The position numbers and the translations under genes are program-made. Of a DNA stretch of 64,000 nucleotides, positions 11,960 to 23,515 are shown in pieces. Under the pieces are notes generated by a model. It searched no databases. It was given only the letters and a program-made list of their open reading frames with translations, and was not told where the DNA came from. The stretch is from Dendrolimus kikuchii. Taxonomy: Eukaryota > Arthropoda > Insecta > Lepidoptera > Lasiocampidae. Position 1 is the stretch's first letter; the number at the start of each line of letters is the position of its first letter. The DNA lies in assembly GCA_019925095.2 (NCBI GenBank), contig CM034401.1, positions 6,421,838 through 6,485,837 on the forward strand. Direction: 5' to 3'.

Positions 11960-12060
11960 TATACAGGTGAATTTTTCAAATGGGCCTTCAGGATCAAAAT
12001 CTAAACTAGATAGCGAAAAACACTCAAAGACGGCGCGAGGCCGATTTGGACGTAAACTAA
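11960..12060 (+). repeat. Dispersed 100-bp repeat, copy 1
   Basis: Aligns with 61325-61421 on the same strand: TTTTTCAA.TGGGCCTTCAGG, then AAACTA..., then TAGCGAAAAACACTCAAAG, then GAGGCCGATTT. Only two copies are seen in the window, and the family is unknown to me. Confidence 0.55.
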
Positions 12061-12590
12061 AATGGTATCATTAGATTTTTGCAAAATCAATTACCCTCAT
12101 ATATACCAATAAATAAGTATTAAAAACGTAGAAGTCTATAACTCACGTTATTTGAAAATATTTTTGGTAAAAAATTTAAATTTATTCGTGCAGAACATTT
12201 CGTTATAAAAATACATTTTTAAGGGAAATAAATATAAATTAATGTAACAAATTTGAAATTATAATATGTAATAAATATTGTGGAAATTATACAAATTGAA
12301 TTATAACTTATTAATAAATATGTCACAAATTGCGATTCACAATCAAAGTTAGATCACTACATGCATACATTTAAAAAGACTAATCAATAATATGCACATA
12401 TAAATACTTCAATAAATAATATAAATCTATGACAAAATAAACCACAATACTACAGTTTTAATTAATATATAGGCAAGAAAATTATTGTAAACATATCTAT
12501 ATTCAAGAAAGGAAACAAAAAACGTCAATTTAGAATGTATAAGCCCAAGGACCAATTTTATCAAAAATATATTTTCCATGGCGTACTCTG
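12061..12590. other. AT-rich non-coding stretch
   Basis: Very AT-rich. No gene or internal repeat match was seen. Confidence 0.45.
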
Positions 12591-12593
12591 GGT

Positions 12594-13065
12594 ACGGGAT
12601 CCCCGGCTTGCGACGAGCTAGTACGTGGTCGCGCCTTGTCTAAACGAACTGCCACCCGTTTTGACTACCCACCTCGCGCGCCAATTAAAATAGCTGCCTA
12701 TTCGTTCTGGTTAACCGTTTACGAAAAAGCGATGTGGATTTCCAGGTAATCCCAAATCACTCGTGGCCGCCATACGCTGGGTGCATGCATTTTGTAAAAC
12801 CTCGTCTCGTATATCGGGTCTTGCTAGACGGATCACAATGGCTCGTGGTCTTTGTGGTTTCACCACGTCATCATGGTTGGACGATTTTACATAAAAAGCG
12901 ACTCTTCTCTCTTCGCTAACGATATCTCCTTCTTCTACCTTTACATCTAACTTTGCAGCCATGGGTGTAATGATTAGCATTTTCCGACTTTTGTTCAGGA
13001 ATATTCCTGATCTCTAAATCGTTTAGAAGACTATCTTGTTCTGCAATAAAAATATACAAAAATCC
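12594..13065 (-). pseudogene. Broken ORF1-type protein with FP-like C-terminal domain
   Basis: On the minus strand one frame gives LLNDLEIRNIPEQKSEN, then a frameshift near 12965 continues as AAKLDVKVEEGDIVSEERR, RPRAIVIRLARPDIRDEVL and LGLPGNPHRFFVN. After a second frameshift near 12710 it continues with a REVGSQNGWQF-like part and RRKPGIPY. This order (EIRNIPE, LGV-like block, R-V-L motif, FYVNE-like motif, W-R-V-W-like end) matches the C-terminal domain named after baculovirus FP proteins, which in insects is common in transposon-encoded ORF1-type proteins. At least two frameshifts and two stop codons are present, so it is dead. Whether the source was a LINE ORF1 or a host or viral gene cannot be decided here. 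Confidence 0.7.
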
Positions 13066-13932
13066 GGAACTAAATGATGAAAACAGTGTACGTTCATTAC
13101 TAATAAACAACCCTTCATTCGATATATTCAATCGATATGCACTTGGCCAATCTTTTTCTGAATACGTAAAAGTGGTTCCATTCCCAATATTTGAATAATC
13201 CTATTTGAATCCCATCGCTAAAAAGGTCTGAATGCTTTCAAGTAATCAAGATAATTCAACCGAAGATTTCTTGACAGACATAAATCCTATTTTCAATATT
13301 ACAAATACCACTGTGGAATTTAATTCCGGATATCGCAATACTACTTTCCAACCGATACAAACACATAATTGAGAAAGTAAATTTGTTTTTATGTACCTTT
13401 TTCTCATGTTTGGGAATATAATAATTATTTTGAAAAAAATAACCCGGATATTCCGTACACACGAAATCGCTGAAGCTAACAGTATAATTTTGTTGTCTGC
13501 AGTTGTTGTGTGTTTATTGGATAATGATAAATAAGTAGAGAAAGTAGATTGGCTTACCCAAAACTCATTTCAAACACTATGTCCGTCTTTGACTTCTGAA
13601 GTAAATATCTTGCACATATCTTGAAACCAACTCAATTAATCACTCTCACCAAATTCAGAATTTTTCAGGGCGGCTGCCATTTAATATAAGTTTACCAGCT
13701 CACAGTACTTGCCGAAAATCCATTACTTATTCTTACATATCTGTTTATTTAACACCGCAAACGAAATCCGACGACACAATAGCGGCATCTGTGTGAAGTA
13801 AGTCGTAATTTGGGGTACAGAGATATATGTACATACATACCAGTATACAAAAACAGAAGGAAATATGCGTGCATTAACGAAAAAATTCAAAACTTTTGCA
13901 ACTATCTGTATGAACATAGTGTTTTAATTATT
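13066..13932. other. AT-rich stretch without identified genes
   Basis: It may contain the eroded upstream part of the FP-like element, but nothing further aligns by eye. Confidence 0.35.
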
Positions 13933-14046
13933 AAATTCTATATCATTCTCTCGCAGGCTTAGTATTATAGATTTATGTATTTATCTCTTTTTAGCGTCGC
14001 TTTTTTATTTCATCGAGTTTCAAATGACAACGATTCTAAAGAAGTT
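13933..14046 (+). repeat. Dispersed repeat shared with 37.4 kb
   Basis: Both copies are on the plus strand and share TATATCATTCTCTCGCAGGCTTA, TATAGATTT.TGT.TTTAT.TCTTTTTAG.GTCGCTTTTT and ATAAAGAAG-like ends over about 115 bp. Confidence 0.6.
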
Positions 14047-14828
14047 TCACTTCAATACTTAGAGAACCAATACATGTATGTAGTAAGAGAATAATCAATC
14101 AGTGCTCAAAATATAAGAAAAGTTAGATGTCTAGACTCCAGCTGCCCTCAAATTGGGGTCAGGCTTCCCCCTATTTTCCTAGGACGCGTTTCCGAAAACG
14201 AGTTGTGGACTCTCTCTAGCCTAATGGAGACACGACTACGATAAGGAAAGAAGAATTATGTAACATGTGGCGCAAAGGGGAAGGCAGCAGTAGATTACAG
14301 TGGATTGACGTTGACTACGGTAGCCGTCCATTAATTGTCAAAATAATGGACGAGGGACTAATTTCAAAAAGCATTTTTTATTAACTGATCATTAACATTG
14401 CTATTGGGGAACAGCAGACAAAACTTCACCAAAAATAATGTTCCAAAAATACAACGAAACAAAAAAGTTTTCGTAGATTTCAAATATCACAGCAAAGTCG
14501 ATGTTTAACATATAAATTACCATCATTTTTACATTCATATTAGGTAAGTGTATATACGTGGCTGCTCTTCGGAGATAAGGCTTTGACGCGAGCCCCCGTG
14601 GCTTTATTACTTCAATGCCGACTGATATCCAAAGAATATGATAAAAAATGATTACTTTCGTAATCTCACAAGGCTTACCCTCTAACCACTTTCAAAGTTC
14701 ATTTCCGATATTTTTGTGAGTACCAAATTTTTGATCCAACTGAAAATATTATGGCTTCTTTAATATGGCGTTGCGCGATTTGTTTATCTATTCAGTGACA
14801 AATATTGAAAAAGTTATAGTGATCACTA
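14047..14828. other. Non-coding stretch
   Basis: No gene recognised. 14130-14350 is somewhat GC-richer without a sustained open frame. Confidence 0.4.
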
Positions 14829-15020
14829 CTGTGCCCGCGACTTAGTCCACGTGGAATTATTTTTTTGCGGAACCCTAAGAAAAATAGCCTAAGTTACTCC
14901 GTATAACATGAGCTATCTGCCAGTGAAAGTTCTGTCAAAATCGGTCCAGCCATTTCAGAAAATAGCTGAAACATGCAAACAGACAGACAAACAAAAATTC
15001 TAATAATTACATTTTCGGAG
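14829..15020 (-). mobile_element. Helitron-like / Lep1-type fragment
   Basis: Contains TGTGCCCGCGACTTAGTCCACGTGG at its left end and AAAATCGGTCCAGCCATTTCAG...ACAGACAGACAAACAAA at its right. This is the layout of the widespread CTAG-ended insect repeats also seen at 39.7 and 50.8 kb. The terminal CTAG has lost its C. Confidence 0.45.
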
Positions 15021-15119
15021 TCTCCTGGTCCGAATTATCCCCCTTAATTTTTTTCACATTTTTATTTTGACATTTTAAACAGACATTTTAATTTTATTTA
15101 TCTGTTTAGATAAAGTTAG

Positions 15120-15212
15120 TTAAAGGGCTTGGTTCCTAACTACCTCAGACAACAGATCAGTATGGCAATCCAGCGAGGTAATGTAGCCAGCCTCCTGGGA
15201 GCCTTGACTTAA
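15120..15212 (+). pseudogene. Family C polyprotein C-terminus (YLRQQIS type)
   Basis: Thirty codons plus TAA, including KGLVPNYLRQQISMAIQRGN and VASLLGALT. It is closed upstream by TAG at 15117. It aligns with the family C tails at 3.3 and 24.3 kb but is more divergent, and may be a related subfamily. Confidence 0.55.
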
Positions 15213-15642
15213 CTGAGACCTAGGCCTAGACCTAAGCTCAATATTCTACTTATGGCCGATTTTTTAATCGTCAGTTAAAAGTTATCCATCGAATAAATTA
15301 TAACCCGAATGAATGTAAAAGTGAAACATTTAAACTATTTTATTCACGAAAGTGTAATTTTTAATTTATTCATGTTGTATTTTACTCGTTGATTAGCTTT
15401 TATCTGACGATTGAAACATCGGTCCTTAAGGTATTATTTATGGAATGTTTTCCTCGTTGTATTAGTTTATATTTCAGGTATTTCTTGATTTAAATCGTCC
15501 AGAAATACAAATTTTAAACAGGCGAAACCTGGAACTTTGAAAAAGCTCAGCTAAATTATAGGCCTTTAACGCTAATCGAGGTTGTTGTGGTGGCTCGAAA
15601 AAACCTTTGACTAACCAATGGATCTCCATTTTCAAAACAAAC

Positions 15643-16296
15643 ATAATAATTTACTTTTTTTTGTATAAATAAGGTATTTAGAAAGAAATACGTTATTAAT
15701 ATTACCATCTAATCTAAAAAGATTAATAAGTAATTTAAATATAACTTAAATCAACTAAAAGTATTCTGTCTAAGAAAGTGTCCATTAACACTTTTCTTAT
15801 TATCTCTATTAAGGCGAAGACACTTTGTTCATGTATTCTTTATTAATAGCTAGCACATTACACTACACTTTTGTTTTGTTTATATCACTAGTTCAAATGG
15901 GTTTGTCCTTTTGAGCCTTCTCGTTATGTCCGTATTGTCGAGAAGCTGGATCGCCTCAACATTGACGTGATGATGAAGCCGATGCTCGTGGGCTTCCGCG
16001 TACTTCCTAATAATGCTGTTGACAAACTCCACTTTCAGGTCCCGATGGAGGTCGCTCGATCTAACGTACCATGGCGCGTTTACAATTCCTTTCAGTACTT
16101 TATTTTGGAAGCGTTGTATGATTTCTACATTACTTGTTTTGGTACAGCCCCACAACTGTACACCGTCGGTCCAGACTGGCATCAGGACCTGTTTGCAAAG
16201 GAGCAGTTTGTTAGGTACGGACAACTTTGAATGTTTCCCAAGAAGCCAGTATATATTTCTGTAGCGAGTCTCCAGTAATAATAATAATAATTTACT
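15643..16296 (-). mobile_element. Jockey-like LINE, 5'-truncated, with 13-bp TSD
   Basis: The element (15656-16283) is bounded by the perfect 13-bp repeat ATAATAATTTACT at 15643-15655 and 16284-16296. On the minus strand it runs from the end of a reverse-transcriptase frame through a 3' untranslated region of about 220 bp to a poly(A) tail (T-run at 15654-15662 on the plus strand). Intact ends and a nearly intact frame suggest a fairly recent insertion. Confidence 0.85.
15880..16275 (-). pseudogene. Jockey-clade reverse transcriptase C-terminus
   Basis: The frame is open from 16275 to a TAA stop at 15880, about 131 residues, entering at LETRYRNIYWLLG with no start codon. It contains NKLLLCKQVLMPVWTDGVQLWGC, then RFQNKVLKGIVNAPWYVR, then SDLHRDL and a C-terminal RRLKRTNPFEL. 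This is the classic thumb/C-terminal part of Jockey-like polymerases of insects. The YADD catalytic core lies upstream and is lost to 5' truncation. Confidence 0.85.
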
Positions 16297-16599
16297 AACA
16301 ACAAATTACAAAGAAACACTTAAAAAATGCGGGTTTGCTTTGTTGTTTTATTTCGAAAAACGCTTGCATAAAATGATCAATTACTCCGGTTCTTTAAAGA
16401 AGGTTCTTAAAACTACTTTACCTACAGATTATATAAAAGACAGCCTTATATATTATACTGTGTACACATTAAGCCGACGAAGAGGGTTCGTTGGTATTCG
16501 TTACTTTATTGTGTACGTTTTGGCTAGTGGTCCAATGTATGGATTATACACTCACATTATGATAGTCGCGATGGATTTCTGATAAACATACTTTATAAT

Positions 16600-16670
16600 A
16601 AAACTACGTTTTAACGGTTTTAAGCGCGGTATACAAGTCGCGAAAACTTAATAAAATATAACGTACTTTA
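16600..16670 (+). repeat. Terminal inverted-repeat relic (AAAACTACGTTTTAACGG type)
   Basis: AAAACTACGTTTTAACGG then TTTTAAGCGCGG is followed by TATACAAGTCGCGAAAACTTAA. The same terminal sequence is found as both ends of a 130-bp element at 48.4 kb, and inverted at 52.57 kb. Confidence 0.55.
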
Positions 16671-18640
16671 TTATTTGTTGGCGCAATATTTACGCAACCT
16701 CAGACATCGTGTCCCATTGCACTGTAGAACATTTGAAGTCGATATTAAGCCGTTTATTTCTGTCTTACATTTTGGATGAATAAGCCAAAGTGGTCCATAT
16801 AAATAAAACTTGAATCATTCAATGTCATTGAAATCTGTGTCATGCTTTCCGTTCTGTATCTTTCAAGAAAATTGTTTCTATTTGTTTGACCCGTCTGACA
16901 TAATCGTTATACTTGTAATTTAGATATTGTAACTTTTTTATATAAATCAATGAATTCTGGTTCTCGTGCCTACTTTAAGTATTAGTCCAAAACTTGCGTC
17001 CCTGAATAGTTAATTATTAAAATGATGAGATAAGCATGAAGAATTTCAAGAAATCTACTTTATTTAGTATCACTTGAATGATTTCCTATAATTGTATTAT
17101 ATATTGTATCCACTTTAACAGATATTCAAGAAATTGTCGTAATATTTTTCCATATTCTATTTTCTTCCCTCAATATTTCTTGGTATCAAAAACAATATCA
17201 AACAAAATTCATTAGACGGTACTCTTTATTTACTATTAAACTTTTGCTAACAAACTGATACAGAAATATTAAATTAAAAATTACGGAGGAGTTGTAACAC
17301 GTTTTTCTAAATAAATCAACAGCTCATTTATTGTTTTGTTTATTACGAACCTGGCAAACAGGCCTATAGATTTGTGTAACATCATGGGTGAAGGCAACGC
17401 TTTGCTAGCTTTTAGGGTCGGATAGGAGGTAAAGGATAGACGGATTAGATAAGAGGAATGGGATAGAGGGCGTTGGCAACACCAACATAATAATATTTTT
17501 TTTTTTAATTTTTTTATTATTATTATTAATATCTCTACGGACTCGAGTTCCGTACCCTTTTTTACTACTTAATTTCTATGAAAAATTTGAGACTCCATAC
17601 ACGCTTATTGTTTATTTTTGTTAGTGTATGTGACATTATATGTAGTAATTTTTATGTTTTGGTGTACCTTAAGAATAACTTATTATTATATTAATTTATT
17701 CTAATTTTAATACTAAATTTATACTAATGTAGAGTGTATCTGTTACATGCTGGTGTTGTGAGGAAGTGCATGTGCAGTGTTGGCCTTATATCTATACTTA
17801 TATATAGTCCTATCTAGTGCCATGTGTGTTGTTTTTTTTCTTTTCTGTGCCTAATAATATTATTTTTAAACTTGCAATACTATCGTTGCTTTTTCCTTCT
17901 TCTTCCATTCGGTTGCAATCGAGTGCACGCGTATTCGTTATGTAAAAGTGATTTATTATAAGTTTTCAGCACTAATAGTGTTTAACTTCTACATTTACAA
18001 CGACCAGGGTATCGCCCACGCCATCAGCGTAGAACGAAATATATATGTATGACGAGCTGCGCATAGAGAGAATGCGATGGGGAAGATGTGATAGGAGAGC
18101 GAGGTAGGAAATCGGAACTCCCACTCATCATACAAAACATGATTATCTCATAGCTAACCATTCAACATTGACATTGATATTCAGGAGAACGTGGTACCAC
18201 ACCGTTGAAACAGCCCTAAAAGCTGCGTTTAAGATATGATTCCAGCATGGTAAAATGCTCTTCCACGTAGTAAAATGGTGGTTCAGTAACTGGATTTGAT
18301 ATCAGCAATGGTATGTTTACGCCTCCGCCAAGTCCGGAAGGGGTAAACCCAATAAATGCTGTCTTGACGTCGTGAAGGATGACACGGGATTCAGGAACAA
18401 CAAAATAGGGGACAAGCTGAAATCACTATTTTGATTACAGCTCTTAGGACCGGGTGGATCGGTGTGACACTACGTTATCACAGATTATCAGCTTCAAATG
18501 GTGAGCCTTGAGCCGATCTTCGTGAGCCGATTACCTTTTTTTTGGCACTGACAATAATGTATTACTACATATTTTCATACTTTATTTTTCTTCTTTTAGT
18601 CCTGATCGCCTTTAAATAAAATTAGTTAATCATATTAAAC
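16671..18640. other. Non-coding stretch
   Basis: AT-rich with no gene recognised. (AT)/(TTA) tracts lie around 17490-17530. A possible decayed polymerase tail near 18326-18395 is listed under rejected items. Confidence 0.35.
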
Positions 18641-18646
18641 TGCCTA

Positions 18647-18670
18647 AATACGTTTTACACAAAACGTATT
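18647..18670. repeat. Perfect 10-bp hairpin
   Basis: AATACGTTTT, loop ACAC, AAAACGTATT. A further AAATACGTTTTGTG copy lies near 18745. 18600-18790 is probably a small inverted-repeat element ending near GCAAACGGCCC, but its ends are unclear. Confidence 0.5.
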
Positions 18671-19124
18671 GACAGTTCTTTAAACATATTTAGCGGCAAA
18701 TTTTGCGTTGTGCAAGACGCTAATTGTATTTAAGGATGTTAAATACGTTTTGTGTTTCTTAAATAAATTTAAGCAACCTTATGCAAACGGCCCTTAATAA
18801 ATAAGTAAATTCTCTTTATATAAATTGAAAGATCTATTATTGGCATATGTTACAAAAAAATAATTTATGTAATGTATTGTAAAAAAGAAGTATGATTTTT
18901 GTTTAAAAATAAAACAGATATTTGAGCCAATTGTGTTTCCTACGATGAGTGAAAGTTCCGATGACTCACTTCCCCGCCCAGAAGCCATGGGGGCATACGG
19001 CCGATCAAGAGTTCCGCACATTCTTCGATGTAAAGCTTTTCCCCCAGATCCCAATATACTGTTCCCATAAAAGACATTCCCCTGTATCATAAACAAAAGG
19101 GGTGGTATCCATCCATACGGGCGA

Positions 19125-19196
19125 ATACCCTACCCTCTGGCTGCGGGTTGTCCTATCGCCTGTTACTACAGATTGCCGGGCCGGAAAAAAATGTAT
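19125..19196 (-). repeat. Family E fragment
   Basis: The reverse complement begins CCGTGCAGGAACGGAGAAAG and continues through the CGGCC...GGC and AACC(C/A)GCAGCC blocks of family E (see 21.59 kb). Only the first 70 bp are present. Confidence 0.6.
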
Positions 19197-19375
19197 TCTT
19201 TCTCCGTTCCTGCACGGATAAGAAATATGAATGAAAAACAACAACAACGGATGAAATTGAAAATGCTGAAGATCGCGCGCAGTGGTAAAAAGTAGGAACC
19301 CCAAGCTTATAAGCGAACGACCCGAGTACAACTGGGTGTTAACGTTGATGTTAATGAAACTATGAACTCGTTGCG

Positions 19376-19880
19376 ATTATTATATCCCTGATTCGTCTGT
19401 GATAATGTTAGTGTTCGTTACTGTGGCCAAATGCATCTTTTTTATAACGTTAAAACTAACGTCATTAATGGAGTTTTTGACGGGAACTGAAAGGAGATTT
19501 TGTGCTGTGCATTTTTATTTTCAAAAAATGTGTAAAATTACTCTAAAATGTACAATAATTGTAGGATATTGATAGTTTTTGAGTAGTAATTATGTATTTT
19601 TGTGAGAAATGTGAAGTGTATAGCCAAATGTGGCCTTTCGAGTTTTCACAAGAACTCCGTTGTATGGCGTCGATTGTAGCCTACAATACAACTGCGCCTG
19701 GCTTAAAGGCCTAGTTGCCAAGCCATAAACATTAAAAAAAAAACGTCATTAATGATTAAGTAAATTAGTGTATACAGACGTTATCTGTCAATATTTAACG
19801 TCATTAACAAAAAAATAACATCTCATCACAAATAACGCATTAAACTTGTAGGATACGCCATTTATCCTTAGGATATCATT
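19376..19880 (+). mobile_element. MITE family F, split by a SINE-like insertion
   Basis: The left part (19376-19470) carries TCTGTGATAATGTTAGTG...GTTACTGTGGCCAAATGC. The right part (19742-19880) carries GTTATCTGTCAATATTTAACG and CACAAATAACGCATTAA. Together they match the uninterrupted copy at 33425-33633. The break is filled by element G with a 13-bp TSD. Confidence 0.65.
19458..19754 (+). mobile_element. SINE-like family G insertion with 13-bp TSD
   Basis: Element 19471-19741 is flanked by AACGTCATTAATG at 19458-19470 and 19742-19754. Its 5' end reads GAGTTTTTGACGGGAACTG and its 3' end GGCCTAGTTGCCAAGCCATAAA, followed by a poly(A) tail. Copies in reverse orientation lie at 35.0-35.3 and 48.65-48.87 kb. 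It has no coding frame and no clear tRNA-like head, so it is a SINE or a short LINE-mobilised RNA copy. Confidence 0.75.
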
Positions 19881-20924
19881 AATACACCTAGATTGGCTTG
19901 TCTGCGAACGATTACTTACTTCTGCCCTCGCTGTTGTCGGTCAATTAATTCAGCACAGTCTCCTGTTCAAGGCTTGGAACCCCATAAAAGAGTCGTACCG
20001 GTTACATCCTAAGTACATAGGACCTTTTATTTCCGGCTTTGTTCTCAATTTAAACGATTTTCGAGAATAAAACTTCGGTAGGTTTGTTGAATAAACTGGT
20101 TTCGAACAAATTTCGAATTGTTACCGCACACCGCCAAAGCGCAGCCATGTGGTACAGCAAGTTTTCAGTCGCGCACAAACACATGTTGAGAGAGATAGAA
20201 TAATACTTCCTCTTCTCGCAGGCTAAACTAGTCAATTCAAGTGTATATAACACTATCTTTAAGTTTTACAATTCGAACGAAATACATAGACGACTAAAAC
20301 AGATTCCAAACCTTACTCCTGTGACTTATATGGGGCGAAGGATTTTTGAAGTACCCTCAAATACAAAACAAAACCCTTAGCCATATCTGGATGACACAGT
20401 CACTGACACTAGCATTGCCATTACATTTTCCTTTTTTAATGGTATTTTATTTTATATTCAGATATCAGATTATGATAAATAATAAAGGGCTTTCATCATA
20501 TTCCGGAAGGTGGCAATGCACGCCCGCTTAAATCAAATTTAGTAATCTAATCTGCTGACGTTGTTATTCACAAACAGGAAATAACTTAGTTCCAACAAAT
20601 AATTTCAGTTGTTTATTAAAGCATTTACATCGGTATAACAACCACGTAGCAAGCATTAATTCCGCAGACCATTACGAGTGAAGTTTACGATATAACACTA
20701 CGGAGTTAGTCTGAAACACGTAAAATGTATCCGTCAAAGTTGCGCGATATATTATAATTTGTATGAACTGGTTCTTCTTACCGCCTTATTCATAATAGTT
20801 GTACAAGATTTAAAATTAATTTTAAAAAAGTGTTTTTCATAATCGCATTAATAATGTAACTGAAAACTGTTTTACTATTTTAAAGCGCCGATAATCATTC
20901 TATAACAATTATGCCCCTGCTCCA

Positions 20925-21127
20925 AATGCGTTAATATAATATCAGCCCATAAATGTCCCACTGCTGGGCTCGGGCCTCTCATTATAGGGGGAACGGACAA
21001 TATACCCGCCACGCTTGTCCAAGGCGGTTTGGCGGGTTTGACATATCGATTATCTCGATGTGCAGTTTGCATCACGATGTTTTCCTTCACCTTTGTTAGC
21101 ACGTGGTAATTGTAACAATGCGTTAAT
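20925..21127 (-). mobile_element. LINE 3' tail with 11-bp TSD
   Basis: 20936-21116 is flanked by AATGCGTTAAT on both sides. The reverse complement ends GAGCCCAGCAGTGGGACATT then TATGGGCTG and an AT-rich tail. I recall this as the end of a widespread lepidopteran LINE. It also holds CATCGTGATGCAAACTGCAC-type sequence at its 5' part. A 50-bp copy of the same end is inserted at 32.72 kb. Confidence 0.7.
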
Positions 21128-21586
21128 GTTAGTACTTAATTGTGTCCTGTCCTATGTCCAACTCCGCCTAAACCACTGAACGGTTTTTAAACGGTTTTCA
21201 ATATCAGTTCAGTAATTTTTCCCTGGAGGTTTGCCTATGTATCTAATTAAACCTAATTAAGTTTATATATAAGTCAAGTAGAGCTACTTCCTAGGGTTCC
21301 TCTAGTCAAATATAAATGAAGAATAGTTGATATTGATTGTTCTAATTGTATTTTGGGTGAAAATGTGAACTGTGATTATTTAAGTAACTTGGAACAAGAA
21401 CTAAGCTGACGTAAGTTAAATAAACAAAAACCTATAATTTGATCGAGCTGATATTCTGAAATCTTTAACACAGCTGACAGCTGTACATACTTGTTTCCGC
21501 CTGTCATTGTAGACACAACTAAAAAGAAATTCATAAGTGTTAAAATGAGTCTGTTTCGATACTTGCTATGTTTATTTATCCGATTA

Positions 21587-21899
21587 TCCGTGCAGGAACG
21601 GAGAAAGAATACAACTTCCTGCGGCCGGGCGGCCTGTCGTAAGAGGCGCCAAAACAACCCACAGCCAGGTGGTAGGGCATTTGCCCGACTGGATGACTAC
21701 CACCCCTGGTCTAGAGTATGTCGCCATAACAACCTTGAGTTGTGTTCCGGCATTAGTGACCAGGTTCCAGTCTCCCTTAAGAGAGCCGCAGTGCATTTGT
21801 AGCACCTTTCGTGTTGCAAATGTCCATAGGCGATGGTAACCGCTTTCCATAAATAGGCCGTCTGCCCGTCTGCTGAATTCCTGCAATAAAAAAAATAAA
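21587..21899 (+). mobile_element. Family E short interspersed element, near-complete
   Basis: Starts TCCGTGCAGGAACGGAGAAAG, contains ACTACCACCCCTGGTCTAGAG, CTTGAGTTGTGTTCCGGCAT, GGCGATGGTAACCGCTTTCC and GTCTGCTGAATTCCTGCAAT, and ends in an A-rich tail. Further copies: 52023-52338 (+), 59664-59922 (+), 39352-39612 (-) and a stub at 19.1 kb (-). Apparent open frames inside it are not conserved between copies. Confidence 0.7.
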
Positions 21900-22637
21900 A
21901 AAATCCATCTTCACTGGAATGGAAGCCTTAAATATGAACCAATTTTAGTGATATTTGTTAAATACTAGTTTATGTATTTTAAATTAGTTCTTTGGTATTC
22001 GTTGAACAAGTTATTTATAATATTCATACTAAGTAAATGTATAATAAGTTTATGTATAAATAACTTTTTAGAATATTAACTTGTTTCCTTCTATAACGTT
22101 GTATAACTAATTTGCATAATCTGAGTTTCACAACAGATACCAAAATCAATCAGTTTCGTGGAAACTCGAATATGCACAGTCCAACGGATTTGCTACGAAA
22201 TAATTTAATTGTTCAGTTACAATTTTGTGTGCAATTTATGAATTAATTTAGTATGCAAACCAATACGGGGTTTTAAATGTCACGGATCTATTCATTGTAT
22301 ATTTTGTTGTTTCATTTTAAGAGCTGATAGGCGTAGTTGTATAGTATAAGGGAAATAAATGGAAAACTGTTACTATGCAATACATCGACTGCAATAAATC
22401 AACCACTATAATTTGTCTATATCGCGGCACTGGTTCACTAGAAATGATTTTAATAAATAAACTATTGTCTCATTTTTGTACAGTTCTACAAAACACGCTG
22501 AATGTCGCAATATATACTCAGGCGGACACAAAGTAGCCACTCAAAACTAAAATAAGCGTGTCGCTAAACATTTCTTCGGTCGCTTTTTCTCTACCAGCCG
22601 TAATAAGTAATAATAATAATAATAGACCCCTAGTACC

Positions 22638-22895
22638 ACTAGCAGTTCACCCCCATAGCCCGGTACTTTTTGTCCTCATTTCCCACAATAGTCCTACACT
22701 GACTAGGGCTTTTCCTTGGGTGCATTACTATATGGCGTAGGCAGGGATAATCGCCGGTCAGTGTCACGCCACATTTACATTAAATTTGTCAAAGGGCCTC
22801 TACATATTGGTCTTTCCATGGCCCCACGCAAGCCCTCCAAATGTCCGGGCCATTTTTATGGCCCGTGGTCTCCAAAGACATACATTATAATAATA
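22638..22895 (+). mobile_element. TAA-tailed LINE fragment, copy 1
   Basis: ACTAGCAGTTCACCCCCATAG through GGCCCGTGGTCTCCAAAGAC, then an ATAATAATA tail. It is about 235 bp in direct repeat with 23268-23515. Confidence 0.6.
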
Positions 22896-22924
22896 AATAA
22901 CATATCCAAGTTAATAATATTCTG

Positions 22925-23515
22925 TCAGTTGAGCAGCGACACTTCGGACCTAATTCCGGGGGGCAAGGCAAGGTCTCCGCCCCGTGCTTTCCTTAACCAC
23001 CCGGCACGGAGTGGAAATCGCTAGAGCTAAGAATCAAGCTCCAGGGGTGGAATAAATAGCATAACATGATAAGTAACTTCCGTGAACCTGCAGCCCACCT
23101 CTTTTCGCCTCTTAGCCACTCACACCGACGTTGCCCCTCGCCAATCTTGGCATTTTTAAGGGCCCATGCAGTGAGTGGCGAGTCACCGTCTGCCTTTTTT
23201 TTCCATGTTCCTTGAACAGTGTGACGGGCAGACACCATAGTCCCCATATTCCCCGATCTGTAACTCAACTAGCAGTTCATCCTAATAGTCCGGTATCTTT
23301 TGTTCTCATTCCATACAATAGTACTACACTTACCGGGTCCTTGGGTGCATTTTTATATGGTGTGGACAGGGAAAATCACCGCTCAGTGTCACACCAGATT
23401 TAGATTAAATTTGTCAAGAGGCTCTACGTGGTGGCCTTCACATGGCCCCACGCCATTTTTATGGCCCGTGGTCTTCAAAGACTTACATTATAGTAATAAT
23501 AATTTAGAATCGACT
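22925..23515 (+). mobile_element. TAA-tailed LINE fragment, copy 2 (longer)
   Basis: The last 235 bp (from 23268) match copy 1 and end in a TAATAATAAT tail. The upstream 340 bp hold GCACGGAGTGGAAATCGCTAG and GCATTTTTAAGGGCCCATGC, which I associate with lepidopteran LINE 3' regions. Two independent 5'-truncated insertions of one family explain the pattern better than an LTR pair, because the repeats do not begin TG or end CA. Confidence 0.55.

Noticed and set aside
18326..18395. Plus-strand KSGRGKPNKCCLDVVKDD, resembling the GRPK-RW-D-V-DD tail of LINE polymerases
   Set aside because: It is a single short match without flanking support or an open frame, too weak to annotate.
21491..21886. Open frames of about 100 codons on both strands
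   Set aside because: They lie in a family E repeat and are not preserved in the other family E copies.
22638..23515. Small LTR retrotransposon (TRIM)
   Set aside because: The repeats lack TG...CA ends and TSDs and carry TAA tails like LINE 3' ends.
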